Shown here: piece by piece, positions 24,665 to 36,951 of the stretch
How positions within the stretch are numbered: position 1 is the first letter of the stretch
Layout of the letters: the number at the start of each line of letters is the position of its first letter
Assembly: GCA_015698045.1 (NCBI GenBank)
Contig: BLAL01000004.1
Span: 1,364,001 to 1,428,000, forward strand
Length of the DNA: 64,000 nt
Origin: Rhizophagus clarus
Lineage: Eukaryota > Glomeromycota > Glomeromycetes > Glomerales > Glomeraceae
Reading direction: 5' to 3'
Translations under genes and position numbers: made by a program
Notes under the pieces: generated by a model
The model's database searches: none
Seen by the model: the letters and a program-made list of their open reading frames with translations, nothing else
What the model was told of the DNA's origin: nothing

Positions 24665-26086
24665 CTATTCTAAGTCCTTATATAAAGTATCATCGCCATA
24701 CTCGCTGATTGATCTGGTATCGCGCGATAAATTTTGACCTATATGACGATTCCCTTCTATATTTCATTCTTTTTCTAAATTCATTTTCAAATTCTTCTTT
24801 TAGTGCTTCTAAACGCGGTAATCTTGGAGTGCATTCTTCGTTGGCGCGTTCGTAATCTGTCATGAATCCTAAAGTCCTTTGCCGTATTATGTCATCTTCT
24901 TGTTCTTATTTTTTGATCCCCGTCCACTCTTCTCGTGAAATTTCGAATATCTTTAACTCTTCATCTGATATTTCTAATTCGTATGTCTTCAGAAATTTTT
25001 TCGGTCTTATACTTTACCGATAGTATCTGTTTTTTGGCGAATCGATATCCAAGTTCCTTCTATTCCTGTTTCATTGAGATTATTTTCTTTTACATCCTTC
25101 TCCATTATCTCTTTTGATACGAAAAAAAGCCTGGAGATAGGTTTTACCGAGTACCCGTACAATTTTGGCAAAGTAAAAATTATCTTTTTGTACATATGCC
25201 TTAATGTTATCCACTGTTCCAAGGTTCTTCGAATTATCCTTTAACTCTTTGGATAATTGATACTTGTTCTCTGACACGCGGAATATCGACGAATTAATAA
25301 TTATTCGCCATTATATATGACGATCGTGGGTCGTTTTCCTACTCGAACCTCTTCTTCTTCTTCCTGGGACAATAAGTTTATGCTCATCTCTATTGTTTTA
25401 TCCTTATGTTGCTTTTTGATACTTATCTTTTGAACTATACCGAAGTACTTATTTAATACTTTAACTATATCCTCATCTTTAATTCTGCTTGGGAGTATAT
25501 CGTTAGGTCACGTGCTGAGCTACTGTATTTTGATACGTTGATCTTAGGCGTCGAATTTACGGGTACCGTTACAATTTCTTTTTTCGAACGTTTATGCAAC
25601 TTCCTTTTTTGTGCCCATTTAATCTTTCCTTCTTCGATCAACCTTTGCGCCTTTATGCTCGCCATCTTCTCCAAATTTAGGTCTTTTCGCGTTGACCCAA
25701 CTTCATTTGTTAATTTTTCTATTTTCTCATTTTTCTGCAATATAATTCGTTCTTTGTCCTTCCTTTTTTGCTAACTTTGACGTAATGTCCTTATTTTGCT
25801 GCGCCTCACGAAACCGGTTTCGAAGTTCAGTATTTTGCTTCCCTATTCTTTGGTATATAACTCACTCGTTATAACTTCTATAACCCTTTATATTACTAGT
25901 TCTATAGCTCCTCTGACAAGGTTTGTCAATTGGGCTAACCGGTTATAATATTCTCCAAACTTTCTATCGATAGTATCAAAAAATTTTTTCCCGATATCCT
26001 ATATTTCTAAAGTGCCTTCGTAAATTTCTTTCAACTTCTATTTGTAGTGTGTTCTCAAAACTCTCTTGTGTCAAGTACGACTCCAT
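24665..26086 (-). pseudogene. Decayed coiled-coil gene, unknown family
   Basis: The minus strand shows protein-like sequence over about 1.4 kb, spread over several frames with several breaks. It begins with a clear start (MESYLTQESFENTLQIEVE). A Lys/Glu-rich coiled-coil segment follows (the longest open piece is 25465-25740), then a basic stretch. Nearer the end is FYFAKIVRVLGKTYLQAFF, and the tail has PRLPRLEALKEEFENEF and KRMKYRRESS. Low GC bias is weaker here than in the flanks. I do not recognise the family. A repeated element-borne gene or a lineage-specific host family are both possible, so I treat it as a fossil and do not reconstruct it. Confidence 0.5.
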
Positions 26087-26186
26087 TTTTGTAGTTTTAA
26101 TAACTTTGAGGAGTTTTTCTCAGGTTTCCTTCCAAAAATTTTTGGATCAATAGAAAAAAGTTCCATTCCATGCAGTTTTATTTATC

Positions 26187-26208
26187 AATCCAAACCAAAT
26201 TAAGTTAA
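26187..26208 (+). promoter_or_regulatory. 22-bp block shared by both Sel1/kinase promoters
   Basis: The 22 bases starting AATCCAAACCAAATTAAG recur unchanged at 51106-51127. They lie about 195 nt before this gene's ATG and about 260 nt before the other. Similarity extends more loosely on the left (TTCC..GCAG.TT) and on the right (GTCAATC). This is either a retained piece of the duplicated promoter or a conserved binding site. Confidence 0.55.
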
Positions 26209-26401
26209 TATAAATATCAAATATTATGTCAATCTTCATGAGTAAATAGACAAAATTTTTTTAGTTCAGAGTGTAACTAATCAATAATAGGTCACATGCA
26301 ATGCTGCATTACGTGTAACATTTTACGTATTTGTATAACAAAGATATGTCTACTTTATCTGTTTCTTAGTTTTTTTTTTTTAAAAAAACAAAAAGGTTAT
26401 A

Positions 26402-29188
26402 ATGTCAAATAATAATATAAAAGCGAATTTCGAAACGACTTATTACTTGTATAGAAAAGCAGCAGAAAATGGGGACATAAATGCAAAAAATTATATTGAT
26501 GCAATAATTAGCTTAGACAAATGTTATGAAAATGGAGAAGAAACAGAAAAGGATTTAGAAAAAGCCTTTTATCAGTACCAAAAAGCTGCAGAGGATGGTG
26601 ATGAAAAAGCAATGTTTAATTTAGCTATTTATTATAAAAATGGAGAAGGAATAGAAAAGAATCTGAAAAATGCCTTTGACTGGTTTCAAAAAGCAGCAGA
26701 AAATGGTGATAAAAAAGCAATGTTTAATTTAGCTAGATGTTATTATAATGGTGAAGGAATAGATAAGAATTTAGAAAAAGCCTTTCATTGGTATCAAAAA
26801 GCAGAAAAGAATGGTGTTGAAATAGCAATGAATTATTTAACTGTTTGTTATTATTACGGAATAGGAACAGAAAAAAATTTAGAAAAAGCTTTTCATTGGT
26901 ATCAAAAAGCAGCAGAAAAAGGTTATATTGAAGCAATGAATAATTTAGCCAATTGTTTTAAAAATGGCGAAGGTACAGAAAAGAATATAGAAAAAGCTTT
27001 TCATTGGTATCAAAAAGCAGCAGAAAAAGGTTATATTGAAGCAATGAATAATTTAGCCATCTGTTATGAAAATGGAGAAGGAACAGAAAAGAATTTAGAA
27101 AAAGCATTTTACTGGTATCAAAAAGGAGCAGAAAATGGTAATAAATATGCGATGAATAATTTAGCCATTTGTTTCAGAAATGGAGAAGGCGCAGAGAAAA
27201 ACTTAGAAAAAGTATTTTACTGGCATCAAAAAGCAGCAGAAAATGGTAATGAAAATGCAATGAATTGTTTAGCCGTCTGTTATGAAAATGGAGAAGGAAT
27301 AGAAAGGAATTTAGAAAAAGCTTTTCACTGGTATCAAAAAGCAGCAGAAAGGGATTATATTATAGCAATGAATAATTTAGTCATTTGTTATTACAATGGA
27401 AAAGGAACAGAAAAGGATTTAAAAAAAGCCTTTTACTGGTGCCAAAAAGCAGCAGAAAATGGTAATGAACTAGCAATGAATAATTTAGCCATTTGTTTCA
27501 AAAATGGAGAAGGTACAGAGAAAAATTTAGAAAAAGTATTTTACTGGTATCAAAAAGCAGCAGAAAATGGTAATGAAAATGCAATGAATAATTTAGCCAT
27601 TTGCTATGAAAATGGAGAAGGAACAGAAAAGAATTTAGAAAAAGCTTTTTACTGGTATCAAAAAGCAGCAGAAAAGGATTATATTGAAGCAATGAGTAAT
27701 TTAGTCACTTGTTTCAGAAATGGTGAAGGAACAGAAAAGAATTTAAAAAAAGCCTTTTACTGGTGTCAAAAAGCAGCTGAAAATGGTAATGAATTAGCAA
27801 TGAATAATTTAGCTGTTTTTTATGAAAATGGAGAAGGAACAGAAAAGAATTTAGAAAAAGCATTTTACTGGTATCAAAAAGCAGCAGAAAATGGTAATGA
27901 AAATGCAATGAATAATTTAGCCATTTGTTATCACACTGGAAAAGGAATAGAAAAGAATTTAGATAAAGCCTTTTACTGGTTTCAAAAAGCAGCAGAAAAT
28001 AATTATATTATGGCAATGTTTAATTTAGGCCATTTGTATAAAAATGGAGAAGGAACAGAAAAAAACTTAGAAAAAGCATTTTACTGGTATCAAAAAGCAG
28101 CGGAAAATAATGAGAGTATGGCAATGAATAGTTTAGCCATTTGTTATCACACTGGAGATGGAATAGAAAAGAATTTAGAGAAAGCTTTTTACATGGATCA
28201 ACAAGCGGCAGAAAATGGTAATAAGTATGCAATGTATAATCTAACTCTTTATTATGTAAATGGAGAATTAATAGAAAGAAATTTAGAAAAAGCCTTTTAT
28301 TGGTGTCAAAAAGCAGCAGAAAATGGCAATGAAATCGCAATGAATAGTTTAGCCATCTTCTATGAAAATGGAGAAGGAACAGAAAAGAATTTAGAAAAAG
28401 CTTATTATTGGTATCAAAAGGCAGCAGAAGAAGGTAATATTGAAGCAATGAATAATTTAGCCATTTGTTATTATAATGGAGAAGGAACAGAAAAGAATTT
28501 AGAAAAAGCTTTTCTCTGGTGTCAAAAAGCAGCGGAAAAAAATTGCATTGGTGCAATGAATGCTTTAGCAAATTTTTATAAAAATGGAGGAGGAACAGAA
28601 AAGAATTTAGAAGAAGCTTTTCGCTGGTATCAAAAAGCAGCTGAAAATGGAGATATAAATGCAATGAATAATTTAGTTGATTATTATAGAAATGGAGAAA
28701 AGAATTTGGAAAAAGCCTTTTATTGGCATCAAAAAGCAGCAGAAATCAATACAGTAAATTTTAGAAATAAAGCTGAATTATGTAATGATTGCAAACAACT
28801 GTATACTGATTACCAATGGTGCCAACAATGTAATTCTAAACGATTTCAACAAGATTTTTCAAAATGGACTAGTAAAAACGAATTTATTGATAAATTTATT
28901 CAAGAAGCACAAATAAATGCTAAAAATAGTTATGAAGTTTTAGAATGGATACCTTATAATAAATTGACAAATATCAATTATTATGATAAAGGAGGATTTA
29001 GCGAAATTCATAAGGCTATCTGGTTGGAAGGACCTATTGATAGTTGGAATTTTGATAAGCAACAATGGGATAGATGGAATTTTAAAACAGGTTATGAGGT
29101 TGTTCTTAAAACACTTAATAATTCATCAAGTTTGAATAATAAATTTCTGGATGAGGTACTGTATATATAATATTCTTATTTAGCAAAT

Positions 29189-29235
<47 letters not shown>

Positions 29236-30175
29236 TAAATATTATTATTATTATTTTGTAAAAAAAATTTTAATAATTTATATTATACAGTGGAAATATC
29301 ATTATGATTGCCAGAAGAAATCATTTTCGAAATTCATTCAATTCTTTGGAATTACGCAAGATCCAAATAATTTAAATTATGTGGTAGTCATGAGTTATGC
29401 AAAAAAAGGAAACTTAAGAAAATGTTTATCCGATATAATTAGATTTAAGTGGCAGGACAAGTTACAATTATTGAAAAAAATTATATTGGGACTTAAAGTA
29501 ATTCATAAATCAAATTTAGTTCATGGGGATTTTCATGATGGTAATATTTTAATGTCAGATAATCATGAGTTATTTATCATTGATTTAGGATTATGTAAAC
29601 CTATAAGCGAATTACAAAATTCTGATGAAAAAGTTAGAGAAATTTATGGAGTTTTACCTTATATGGCACCTGAAATATTAAGGAATAAACCTTATATTCC
29701 AGCAAGTGATATTTATAGTTTTTCAATGATAATGTGGGAATTTACATCGGGTATTCCCCCATTCAATAATAGAGCACATGATTTTCAACTTAGTTTAGGT
29801 ATTTGCAAAGGTGAACGTCCCGAAATTATAGGAAATACTCCAAAATGTTATATGGATTTAATGAAAAAATGTTGGGATCCAAATCCTTCCAATAGACCAA
29901 CTGTAACAGAGATTGAACATAAAATATCTGAATGGATTAGATGTGTTAATGAATATTACAAAATAAATAGAAATAGGGATTATAGAGTTGAAGTGCCTAA
30001 TATTGACAACAAATTAAGAGATGATATGCTTGAATTTGTAAACGCAAATATACAAGAACAAGCTAATATTTCTATTTTACAATCTCACTCTCAAGCATAT
30101 TATATAAGTCGCAATATTACTGAAATTTTAGTTAAAGAAGACTCTGAGTGTTTGGAGTATATAATTAAAAATTAG
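26402..30175 (+). CDS. Sel1-repeat protein kinase, 21 repeats (paralogue 1)
   Basis: Two exons, 26402-29155 and 29291-30175, encode 1212 residues. The N-terminal ~785 residues are 21 Sel1-like repeats of 36 residues (TEKNLEKAFYWYQKAAENG...AMNNLAICY...NGEG), a TPR-like helical scaffold for protein contacts. The last repeat is about three residues short. Next is a Cys4 knuckle (Cys794, 797, 807, 810; DYQWCQQCNSKRF), then a protein kinase domain. The kinase has a Gly loop (DKGGFSEI, 862-869) and VVLK Lys903. The catalytic loop is HGDFHDGN (996-1003), with Gly where Arg usually stands. DLG 1016-1018 stands in place of DFG, and APE is at 1044-1046. The intron falls inside the kinase N-lobe just after the alpha-C region, at the same place as in the paralogue. 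The domain resembles the tyrosine-kinase-like family expanded in these fungi. Asp998 and Asp1016 are kept, so activity is plausible. The leader is a T-run/A-run junction before ATG. Confidence 0.9.
29187..29236 (+). repeat. (ATTT)n microsatellite in the Sel1/kinase intron
   Basis: About twelve ATTT units fill the middle of the 135-nt intron 29156-29290. The equivalent 85-nt intron of the paralogue at 56791-56875 lacks the repeat, which accounts for most of the length difference. Confidence 0.85.
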
Positions 30176-30255
30176 CAATTCCGTTATTTGTTTTTATTTA
30201 TTATTTGATTATTTATTATATAAAAACGTTTATTATGTATTCTTATAAATTTTAC

Positions 30256-30261
30256 AATAAA
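30256..30261 (+). terminator. AATAAA polyadenylation signal, shared with paralogue
   Basis: AATAAA sits 80 nt after the stop codon in the context ACAATAAAGTAAA. The second Sel1/kinase gene has the same context at 57829-57834, 78 nt after its stop codon, so the element is conserved between duplicates. Confidence 0.65.
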
Positions 30262-30403
30262 GTAAAGTATCAAATATTATTAGATACAGTATGATAGTTA
30301 CCGTATTGAAATATTATCATTTACAGTATATAGATATTGTTTTTATTCTATTTACAAGTTGTTTAGCAATTTTAAATTTATTGCTTCCCTTCACGATTAG
30401 CTA

Positions 30404-30969
30404 GTGCATGAGGAGGAACTCCAGTTAGAAGCAATCAACGCGTTTTCATCACAGTTCCGTTCTCGAAATCACAATTTCGAGAATCTACCAGAACAATGGA
30501 AAGAAATATATAAACCACGAAATGACATAGGTCCCAAGATCTATGAACATCTAGATGATACACCGACCGAAAAAGAGTATACCATCTAAATCTATGCTTT
30601 CAAAATTTCACTATCAATTGTGCGTTAAATTATTTTTCTTTTATAATATACAGTATATATTGATACAAGTGTATTTAAATAAATTCACAAGTTTTCTATA
30701 TTATCATTAAAATTAGCACTAAATGTACTGATAGAAAACAATAATAATAAAGGGAAGCATTTAATAATCAACATAAAGAATACCAGTCCCGCTGGCTAAA
30801 GAATGATGAAAATATAATTACATCATCTTCTACATCTAGCTCTACTTCAAGTTCTACCCATAGCTCTACCTTTATCTCGACCCCTAGATCTACTTCTGCT
30901 TCTTCTTGCTCTACTTTTACTTCCACCACGAGTTCTATTATTATTTTACGTTATTATTCATTTACTTAA
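30404..30969 (+). pseudogene. Remnant of a plus-strand gene (two pieces)
   Basis: Two protein-like pieces follow the Sel1/kinase gene. The first (30404-30589) reads LEAINAFSSQFRSRNHNFEN and PEQWKEIYKPRNDIGPKIYE. The second (about 30752-30969, no start codon) reads EAFNNQHKEYQSRWLKNDEN and then a Ser/Thr-rich tail. A possible GT donor near 30580 and an AG acceptor near 30750 would make them exons of one gene, but no upstream exons are evident. The second piece overlaps the end of the minus-strand remnant by about 12 bases. I do not recognise the family. Confidence 0.35.
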
Positions 30970-33420
30970 CACTACCTTATCATCTGAATTATTATCTATA
31001 ACTGTTTCTTGCAATGGCTCATCCGTATTGTTATTATTAGGCTCGACAGTTAAATTAGTAAAAATTTTGATATACAGATTTATCAAACCCTCGTGATTCA
31101 AAAAATCTACAATTTAAATGATTCTCGAAGATATCGCATGAATTTTCGCAATAAGTCTGATGAAGGATTAGTAATGTAGCACAAGTACTTGAAATTGGTA
31201 ACCTTTGGTATTATCATCCTCTCTAGCTACAATTACTGTATCATCGATCCACTCAATCTAGTTTAAATGTATAATAATATTATCATTAAATTTATACGTA
31301 AAATATCTACATTCCAGTTGTAATCATTTAATTCATTTGATTCCTATAAAAAATTTTGTATTTATAAAACTACCAATAAAAATCTTCCAAATATAGAATA
31401 TTTTTTAATTTTTACCTGAATTATAATTACAGTGTTAAAACCAGTTTTTATATCATTTGTAGACTTTCGGAACGATGCTCTATCACTTCATAACATTTGC
31501 CGCTTTAATAATGTTATCATTTATAAGTTCATTACCCTAATTTATAAAATTTTTTAACAAAAAAAGCACATGCATAATAAACAACAATATTTTTCTAATT
31601 ACCTGAATTTCATTTATATTTCTATTTTCAAGTAACGTACGTAAATATTCTGAATCATGTAAATATGAATATATTTCATTGGCAAAGTTATAAATAGATT
31701 GTTAAAATTCTGATAGTACTTCCATGCAATCTATTTTTTCTATTCCATCAATTATAAACTTGAAATGCATTTGGTGTAGCCATTTGGGTAATAATCCTTG
31801 GTATAACCAGCACCATAATAATCCTTCACCAATTATCTCTCCATATCTCCAATTATTTGACTCCCGGTTGTATGAAATAAGCATGAACTCATCGTCATTA
31901 AATAATCTATCTCTATGGACCTCTCATCTGAAACTTCCACCAGTATATGTCATTCTTTATAAAATTCTTAGTTAAAATTTAATAAAATAAATAAAACTTA
32001 CTCTTCATCAACGAAATCTATCACTGGACATTTTATAATTTCTTTTGCATTTGCATCTGTTAAACAGTTTATTAAAAAATTGGAAACTTCAGCTTAATCA
32101 GACTGATATCACTGTCATCCAATCCATAAAGTACGCGTTTTTATTTTAGTGTTCAACCCTAAACTCATTAATAATTTGTTTAGCAGGCTGATTTTGAGGT
32201 TGCAATTAGAGGGTGATTTGTAGTATAACTAACTTGAAGGCTATCATCTGAATCTGATTCATTTTCAATTGGATCTATTTGATTTTGTTTGCTGTCAGAA
32301 TTTAAGAATCCATCTCTTGTAATTATACTTCTTTGTAAAGGAGCAATATATAAAACTCCTCTAGAAGAAGCGGCTCTATCAAAGGCATTGAAGATTAATA
32401 AAATTATTTCGTTGAATTTAAAATGGATTAAGCAATTTTAATAATCTCTGCTAATAAACTTACCTCTTAAGAAATTTACCAGTTTTAATAACCTCTGTTT
32501 CAAATGGAACAAGTTTATAGCTATCAGAATTCGGTTTTAAACATATTCATCCAAGATTTTCTAAAACAAGAAAATTTTTCTGTTAATATAATAAGATGGA
32601 TCATTTTTGCTAAACTTAAAGTTTTTAATGTAGCTATTATCATCTAGTCGCTTGTAACTATATATGATAATTTAAATAATTTAGTCAAATTGATGTAATT
32701 TAATATTAAAGAGTATAAGTATTACTTACTCAATTCTACCTTCAGCCGGAATTTTGTTTATCCCTCGTTTTCTCATCAAATTATTTTTTTTTTGGTGTAA
32801 TAAAACTAAACCTATTAGTCTGTTTTGAGCGTTAATTATTACTGTATTTTCCGAATGTTTAGATTATCTTATTTTTAGCAATCTATTCCTTGCTTTGTTG
32901 TCGTTTAAGAATTGGTTATAATGATACTCTTCACCCACTGTAAAATGATTTCTATTTTGTTCTGTACGTTCTATGTCTAGTCTTTGAACTTCAGTTGCCA
33001 CAGCCGCCGCACTTATCAAATCAACTATAGCGCCCTGATTTATTATTACTTGATTTGAATTTATATTAAATTGGGAAATAGCTTCAACCCACTAATGAAA
33101 TGTAATATTTAATACTTAATAATAATAACAAATACTAAATATAAATTGAAATATTAAGATACTAATTACCTGTTCATGTTCTCCTTCATCATCAACACAT
33201 ATTTGGCAAATTTCATAATCGTTATCTGATGATCCTTTAGCAGGAGGTCTGCAAACTTTATTACAATATATAATATGTAGCAATAAATTCAAACTAAGCG
33301 AAAATAAAAATACAAATGAAATATATTACCTACTCGTGATAATTAAAATGATGCATACATAATCTGCATAAAAGTGGATTCTCATTTTACCTTAAATTTT
33401 TTGCATGAAGTATAATCTTT
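30958..33420 (-). pseudogene. Decayed multi-exon gene with Cys/His cluster
   Basis: Protein-like exons separated by GT/AG-type introns can be followed on the minus strand. They start with a Cys/His-rich piece (NPLLCRLCMHHFNYH, near 33340). After it comes an exon with DYEICQICVDDEGEHEQ, then one with GAIVDLISAAAVATEVQRLD. Later pieces include SSRGVLYIAPLQRSI, an acidic region, NNWRYGEIIGEGLLWCWL, and a final acidic exon ending DDKVVLSK at 30958. The spacing C-x2-C...H...C...C-x2-C suggests a zinc-binding start. The coding sequence is broken in several places, and I count perhaps six or more breaks. The family is not recognised. The dense introns favour a host gene over a simple transposon. Confidence 0.5.
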
Positions 33421-33509
33421 TTAGGTTAAAATCTCAGAGAATTTTAATAAATATAATTCCATGAATTCGTACTTTCATCATTTTTTTTTTTTTTATTGTT
33501 ACACCTCTC

Positions 33510-33869
33510 ATGAAAAAAGAAATGGCATGTAGAACAATTAAGTTTCTTATTCATTTACCAGGAGGGATAGAAAATATACTAGGACAACAAATAGTTCTTG
33601 GTGATAGGAAAGAATGGATTTTGGCAAAAACCTATCGTAAAACTTTGACAACCATTTCCTGGAAATTTAACTTATTGGCAATCCGATTTGATAGCTATTT
33701 TTTTGCCAAATTTTCTAAACCAAATAATATTAGGAGAGGAGTGAACTCTCCTGTCGATCCCATGTCCATTTTTTCGTGGACACAAAAAACGATTCTACGA
33801 TTATCACGTGATTTGTCGGGATTTCTAGGAACAAAAAAAAAAACTGAAAAGCGGGGTCATAAATATTAA
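33510..33869 (+). other. 119-codon ORF, doubtful
   Basis: This open frame is somewhat GC-richer than its surroundings and contains PGGIENILGQQIVLGD and EWILAKTYRK. There is no recognisable domain and no intron evidence. Base composition changes at both ends. It may be a fragment of a mobile element rather than a gene, because it is followed at once by the GAGTCG word patch at 33871-33931. Confidence 0.25.
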
Positions 33870-33870
33870 G

Positions 33871-33931
33871 TGTCACAGGCGAGTCATGGGCGAGTTGTGG
33901 GTGAGTCGCGGTTTAGTCGCGGTTGTGTTGT
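33871..33931. repeat. GAGTCG word island
   Basis: About 60 bp are made of diverged copies of a ~12-bp unit, GGGCGAGTCGTG/GGTTTAGTCGCG, G-rich on the plus strand. A related short patch (CAGTCGTGAGTCGTGACACG) occurs at about 20190. Confidence 0.6.
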
Positions 33932-35934
33932 GGTAAATTATTAATTAAAATAAGGTATTTATTGTAGGTGTACCGCGGTCAAGTTTAGTAGCTAATACAG
34001 GATCGAATGATACTTAATTCAATTTAATATACTTTTAATATCGGTCAAATTCGAATCTCTAATAAAATCACACTTGCTGATCACCAATTTTATTGGTATA
34101 AAGAAATATTATTCTGGACCGGAACGATGATGGATAACAATAGTAGCAACATACATATTAGTAAATGTTGCCGCGTTGAACAATTAGATAATATACTATA
34201 TATACTGAAAAATGGAGCATAGGTACATAGAAAGTTTAATAATATTGAGGATACAATAGAATAAAAAAAAAAAAGAGGGTTAACGACATTAGAAAAGGAA
34301 AGGATGATGATGCAGTTTATGCACCATCATAATCTTCACATGGTGTATCCATCCGCGTAATAATTTTTGTAATTTTTGAAAAGGATCGACTTTTTTGAAT
34401 AATAAATGTTTTGGCAGCTTACGAAAGTTGCTGCGTAGAAATTTAATTGTATCATATTGTATCAACGAAATTAAAGTTTTTTTTTCATCCATTTAATAAT
34501 AAACATTTCTTTTGCTTGATAAATAAATTATGATTAACTGTTGAAAAACATATCATGATTTAATCTGTATTTTGGTATTTACTTTTGACTTATGCTTTCA
34601 CCAAAATATTCTGATTATTCAGGCGATCGATAGTCACGATGATTTTCCATTTCTTCACATTCTCTACAATAATCGAGAAATTTTTTTCCTAATCATGCTT
34701 TAACTTTTTTTTAAACAATACATATTTTTTACTTTTTCCAACCATACTAAAATATAATCAAAAATTTATTTCTTTTTTTAAATAAATAAAAGAACTTTTA
34801 TCCTATTAATATTTAAATATATCATCGAGGCTTTTTTTAAATATAAGATTTTCTGATTGTTAGACAATCATAATTAAATTATAAGAGATTTTTACGCTAA
34901 ATTAATGATTCGATAATACATATCACAGATATTATTTTCTAAATTGTTATTTTTAAATTATTTTTAAATTTCTGTATTTTTTTTTTTTTTTAAAATGATT
35001 ATTTCTAAATTTCTTATTCTCTAAGAATAGCATTTTCTATTGTTATTAGTAGTATTTTTTAAATTTCTAAATATTTTTTAAAGAAAATAATTTGTTCATA
35101 AATTTTTTTAACCTAATACTAATATAATATATTTATGATTACTTTTTCTTTCCGCCTATTTTTCCGCCTATTAATTCCATTTAACGGTCATTTCTCCATT
35201 GATTGATAATCTAAAATGTTTAAGTTTTTTCATATCTGCCCTATTTCTTTTCTCATAATGCTTCTCCTTTATCTACAAGAAAATACATTTACATCTTGAT
35301 ATCCAAACTTGTTACATCAAATCAAAAACATTTTGTTAATTCTTGACAAACACTTAATTTGATTTCTCAAATTAATCAGAATAATGTATAGTAATATGAT
35401 TTTTTTTTCTAAAATATTAGCAAATGAATCTTCACTTGCTCTCCACTGCAGTATGGTCTTGAGTAATTTCATTCTTGAATCATTATGTAGTTCTTTTCGA
35501 TCTTTCACTTGGATTTTAAACAATAATTTTGAATATTATTTCCTAATATTCAATTTTTGGTTCGGATTTGTCTTTGGTTTCATGTTTTCCACAGTTATGG
35601 TAAAATAATTAATTTTATAAGGCTGAAAATTTCTTGAAATAATTTGTGATTTCCAAAACTGGTTGGAGAAAATGTAATAATCCTTTTATAATTATCTAAA
35701 TAAAAAAAAGTAGTAATTAGAAAAATAATTTTAAATAATAAAAAATAGCTAAAAATTAAAAATTAGTTGGTATATACCTTTGATTATTGGTAAATATAGT
35801 AGATGATTTGACCGTTAAAATTATTTTGAAATCCACTCATATTTGTTTGATTGTTAAACCCATCATATGTTGATCATTAAAAAATCCACCCGTATATTAA
35901 CAAATTGATATGAAAAGTAAATATAAAAAAATAG
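33932..35934. other. AT-rich DNA with two weak minus-strand ORFs
   Basis: A 67-codon minus frame (34289-34492; KTLISLIQYDTIKFLRSNFR, HHVKIMMVHKLHHH) follows an A-rich leader. A second minus frame (35317-35523) reads KIQVKDRKELHNDSR and TILQWRASEDSFANILEKK, which looks like an exon rather than noise. Neither has a known domain. I report them as weak candidates only. Confidence 0.3.
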
Positions 35935-36720
35935 ATGTACCAAATAAAGTTATTAAGGTAAGAATGGTACAAAGGAATGATAAGGAGATGATAAAATAGT
36001 AGTTCAGAACCAGATTGGTTAAAACCGCATAGGATGAACTATTGTTTAAAGATTAACAACCAAACTATTGGGATATTAATAAGGGTAAGGATTTGATAAT
36101 TTAGATAAAAGGGAATGTAAAAAAATTAATACAAAAAAAATTAAAGTTTATAAATGTGAACAAAAAGAGTAGAAAAAAATTTGTTGTTAGAAGAACGGGG
36201 GGGAAGAGCAATATTAAGAAGAATAAAAATAATTAATAAAGAAATGTACCAGATAAAGTTATTAAGGTAAGAATGGTACAAAGGAATAATAAGGAAACAA
36301 TAAAAAAAGTAGTTCAGAGCCGAATTGGTTAAAACCACATGGATGAACTATCATTTAAAGATTAATGATTAAACTATTGGGATATTAACAAGGGTAAGGA
36401 TTTGATAATTCAGATAAGGGTATACAAAAAATTAATACAAAAAAAATTAAAAGTTTGTAAATGTAAAAAAAAAAAAGAGTTGAAAAAATTTGTTTAAAGA
36501 AGAAAGGGGGGAAGAGCAATAAGAAGAATCAAAGTAATTAATAAAGAAATGTACCAAATAAAGTTACTAAGGTAAGAATGGTACAAAGGAATAATAAGGA
36601 AAAAATAAAAAAGTAGTTCAGAGCCAAATTGGTTAAAACCGCATTGGATGAACTGTCATTTAAAGATTAATGACTGAACTATTGGGTATAAAAAAAGGAT
36701 AGGGATTTAGGGTATAAACC
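35935..36720. repeat. ~305-bp tandem repeat, 2.5 copies
   Basis: Units start at 35935, 36244 and 36549 with ATGTACCAAATAAAGTTA, giving unit lengths of 309 and 305 bp; the third is cut off near 36720. Each unit contains GTAAGAATGGTACAAAGGAA, GTAGTTCAGAG, a TGGTTAAAACC core, CTATTGGGATATTAA and a poly-A/GGGGG patch. Copies 2 and 3 are closer to each other than to copy 1. No gene overlaps it. Confidence 0.9.
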
Positions 36721-36779
36721 ATGAATAATAAATTTATGTATATGAAGAAGTAAAGTAATCTATTATATATGTGTATAAT

Positions 36780-36950
36780 TAAATCAAAAATAGTAAGCAA
36801 AAAAATAGGAAGAAATTTAAATAAAAGAATAGGAATGAATTTTAACAAAAATAAGAATAAAATTACGATTACATGAGAAAAGAAATAAAAGAATATGAAA
36901 AGAGAAATAAAAGTAAAGAAAAAAGTTAAGAAAAGAGAAAAGAAAAGATG
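36780..36950. repeat. Purine-rich tract (plus strand)
   Basis: Nearly all bases on the plus strand are A or G (AAGAAAAGAGAAATAAAAG style). The long hydrophobic minus-strand open frame over it (36660-37046) is a product of this composition and I do not annotate it as a gene. Confidence 0.7.
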
Positions 36951-36951
36951 A

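Noticed and set aside
26460-28760. Regular 108-nt repeats that could suggest an array-type element such as CRISPR
   Set aside because: The unit is fully coding, has no spacers, and translates to the Sel1 consensus. The host is eukaryotic.
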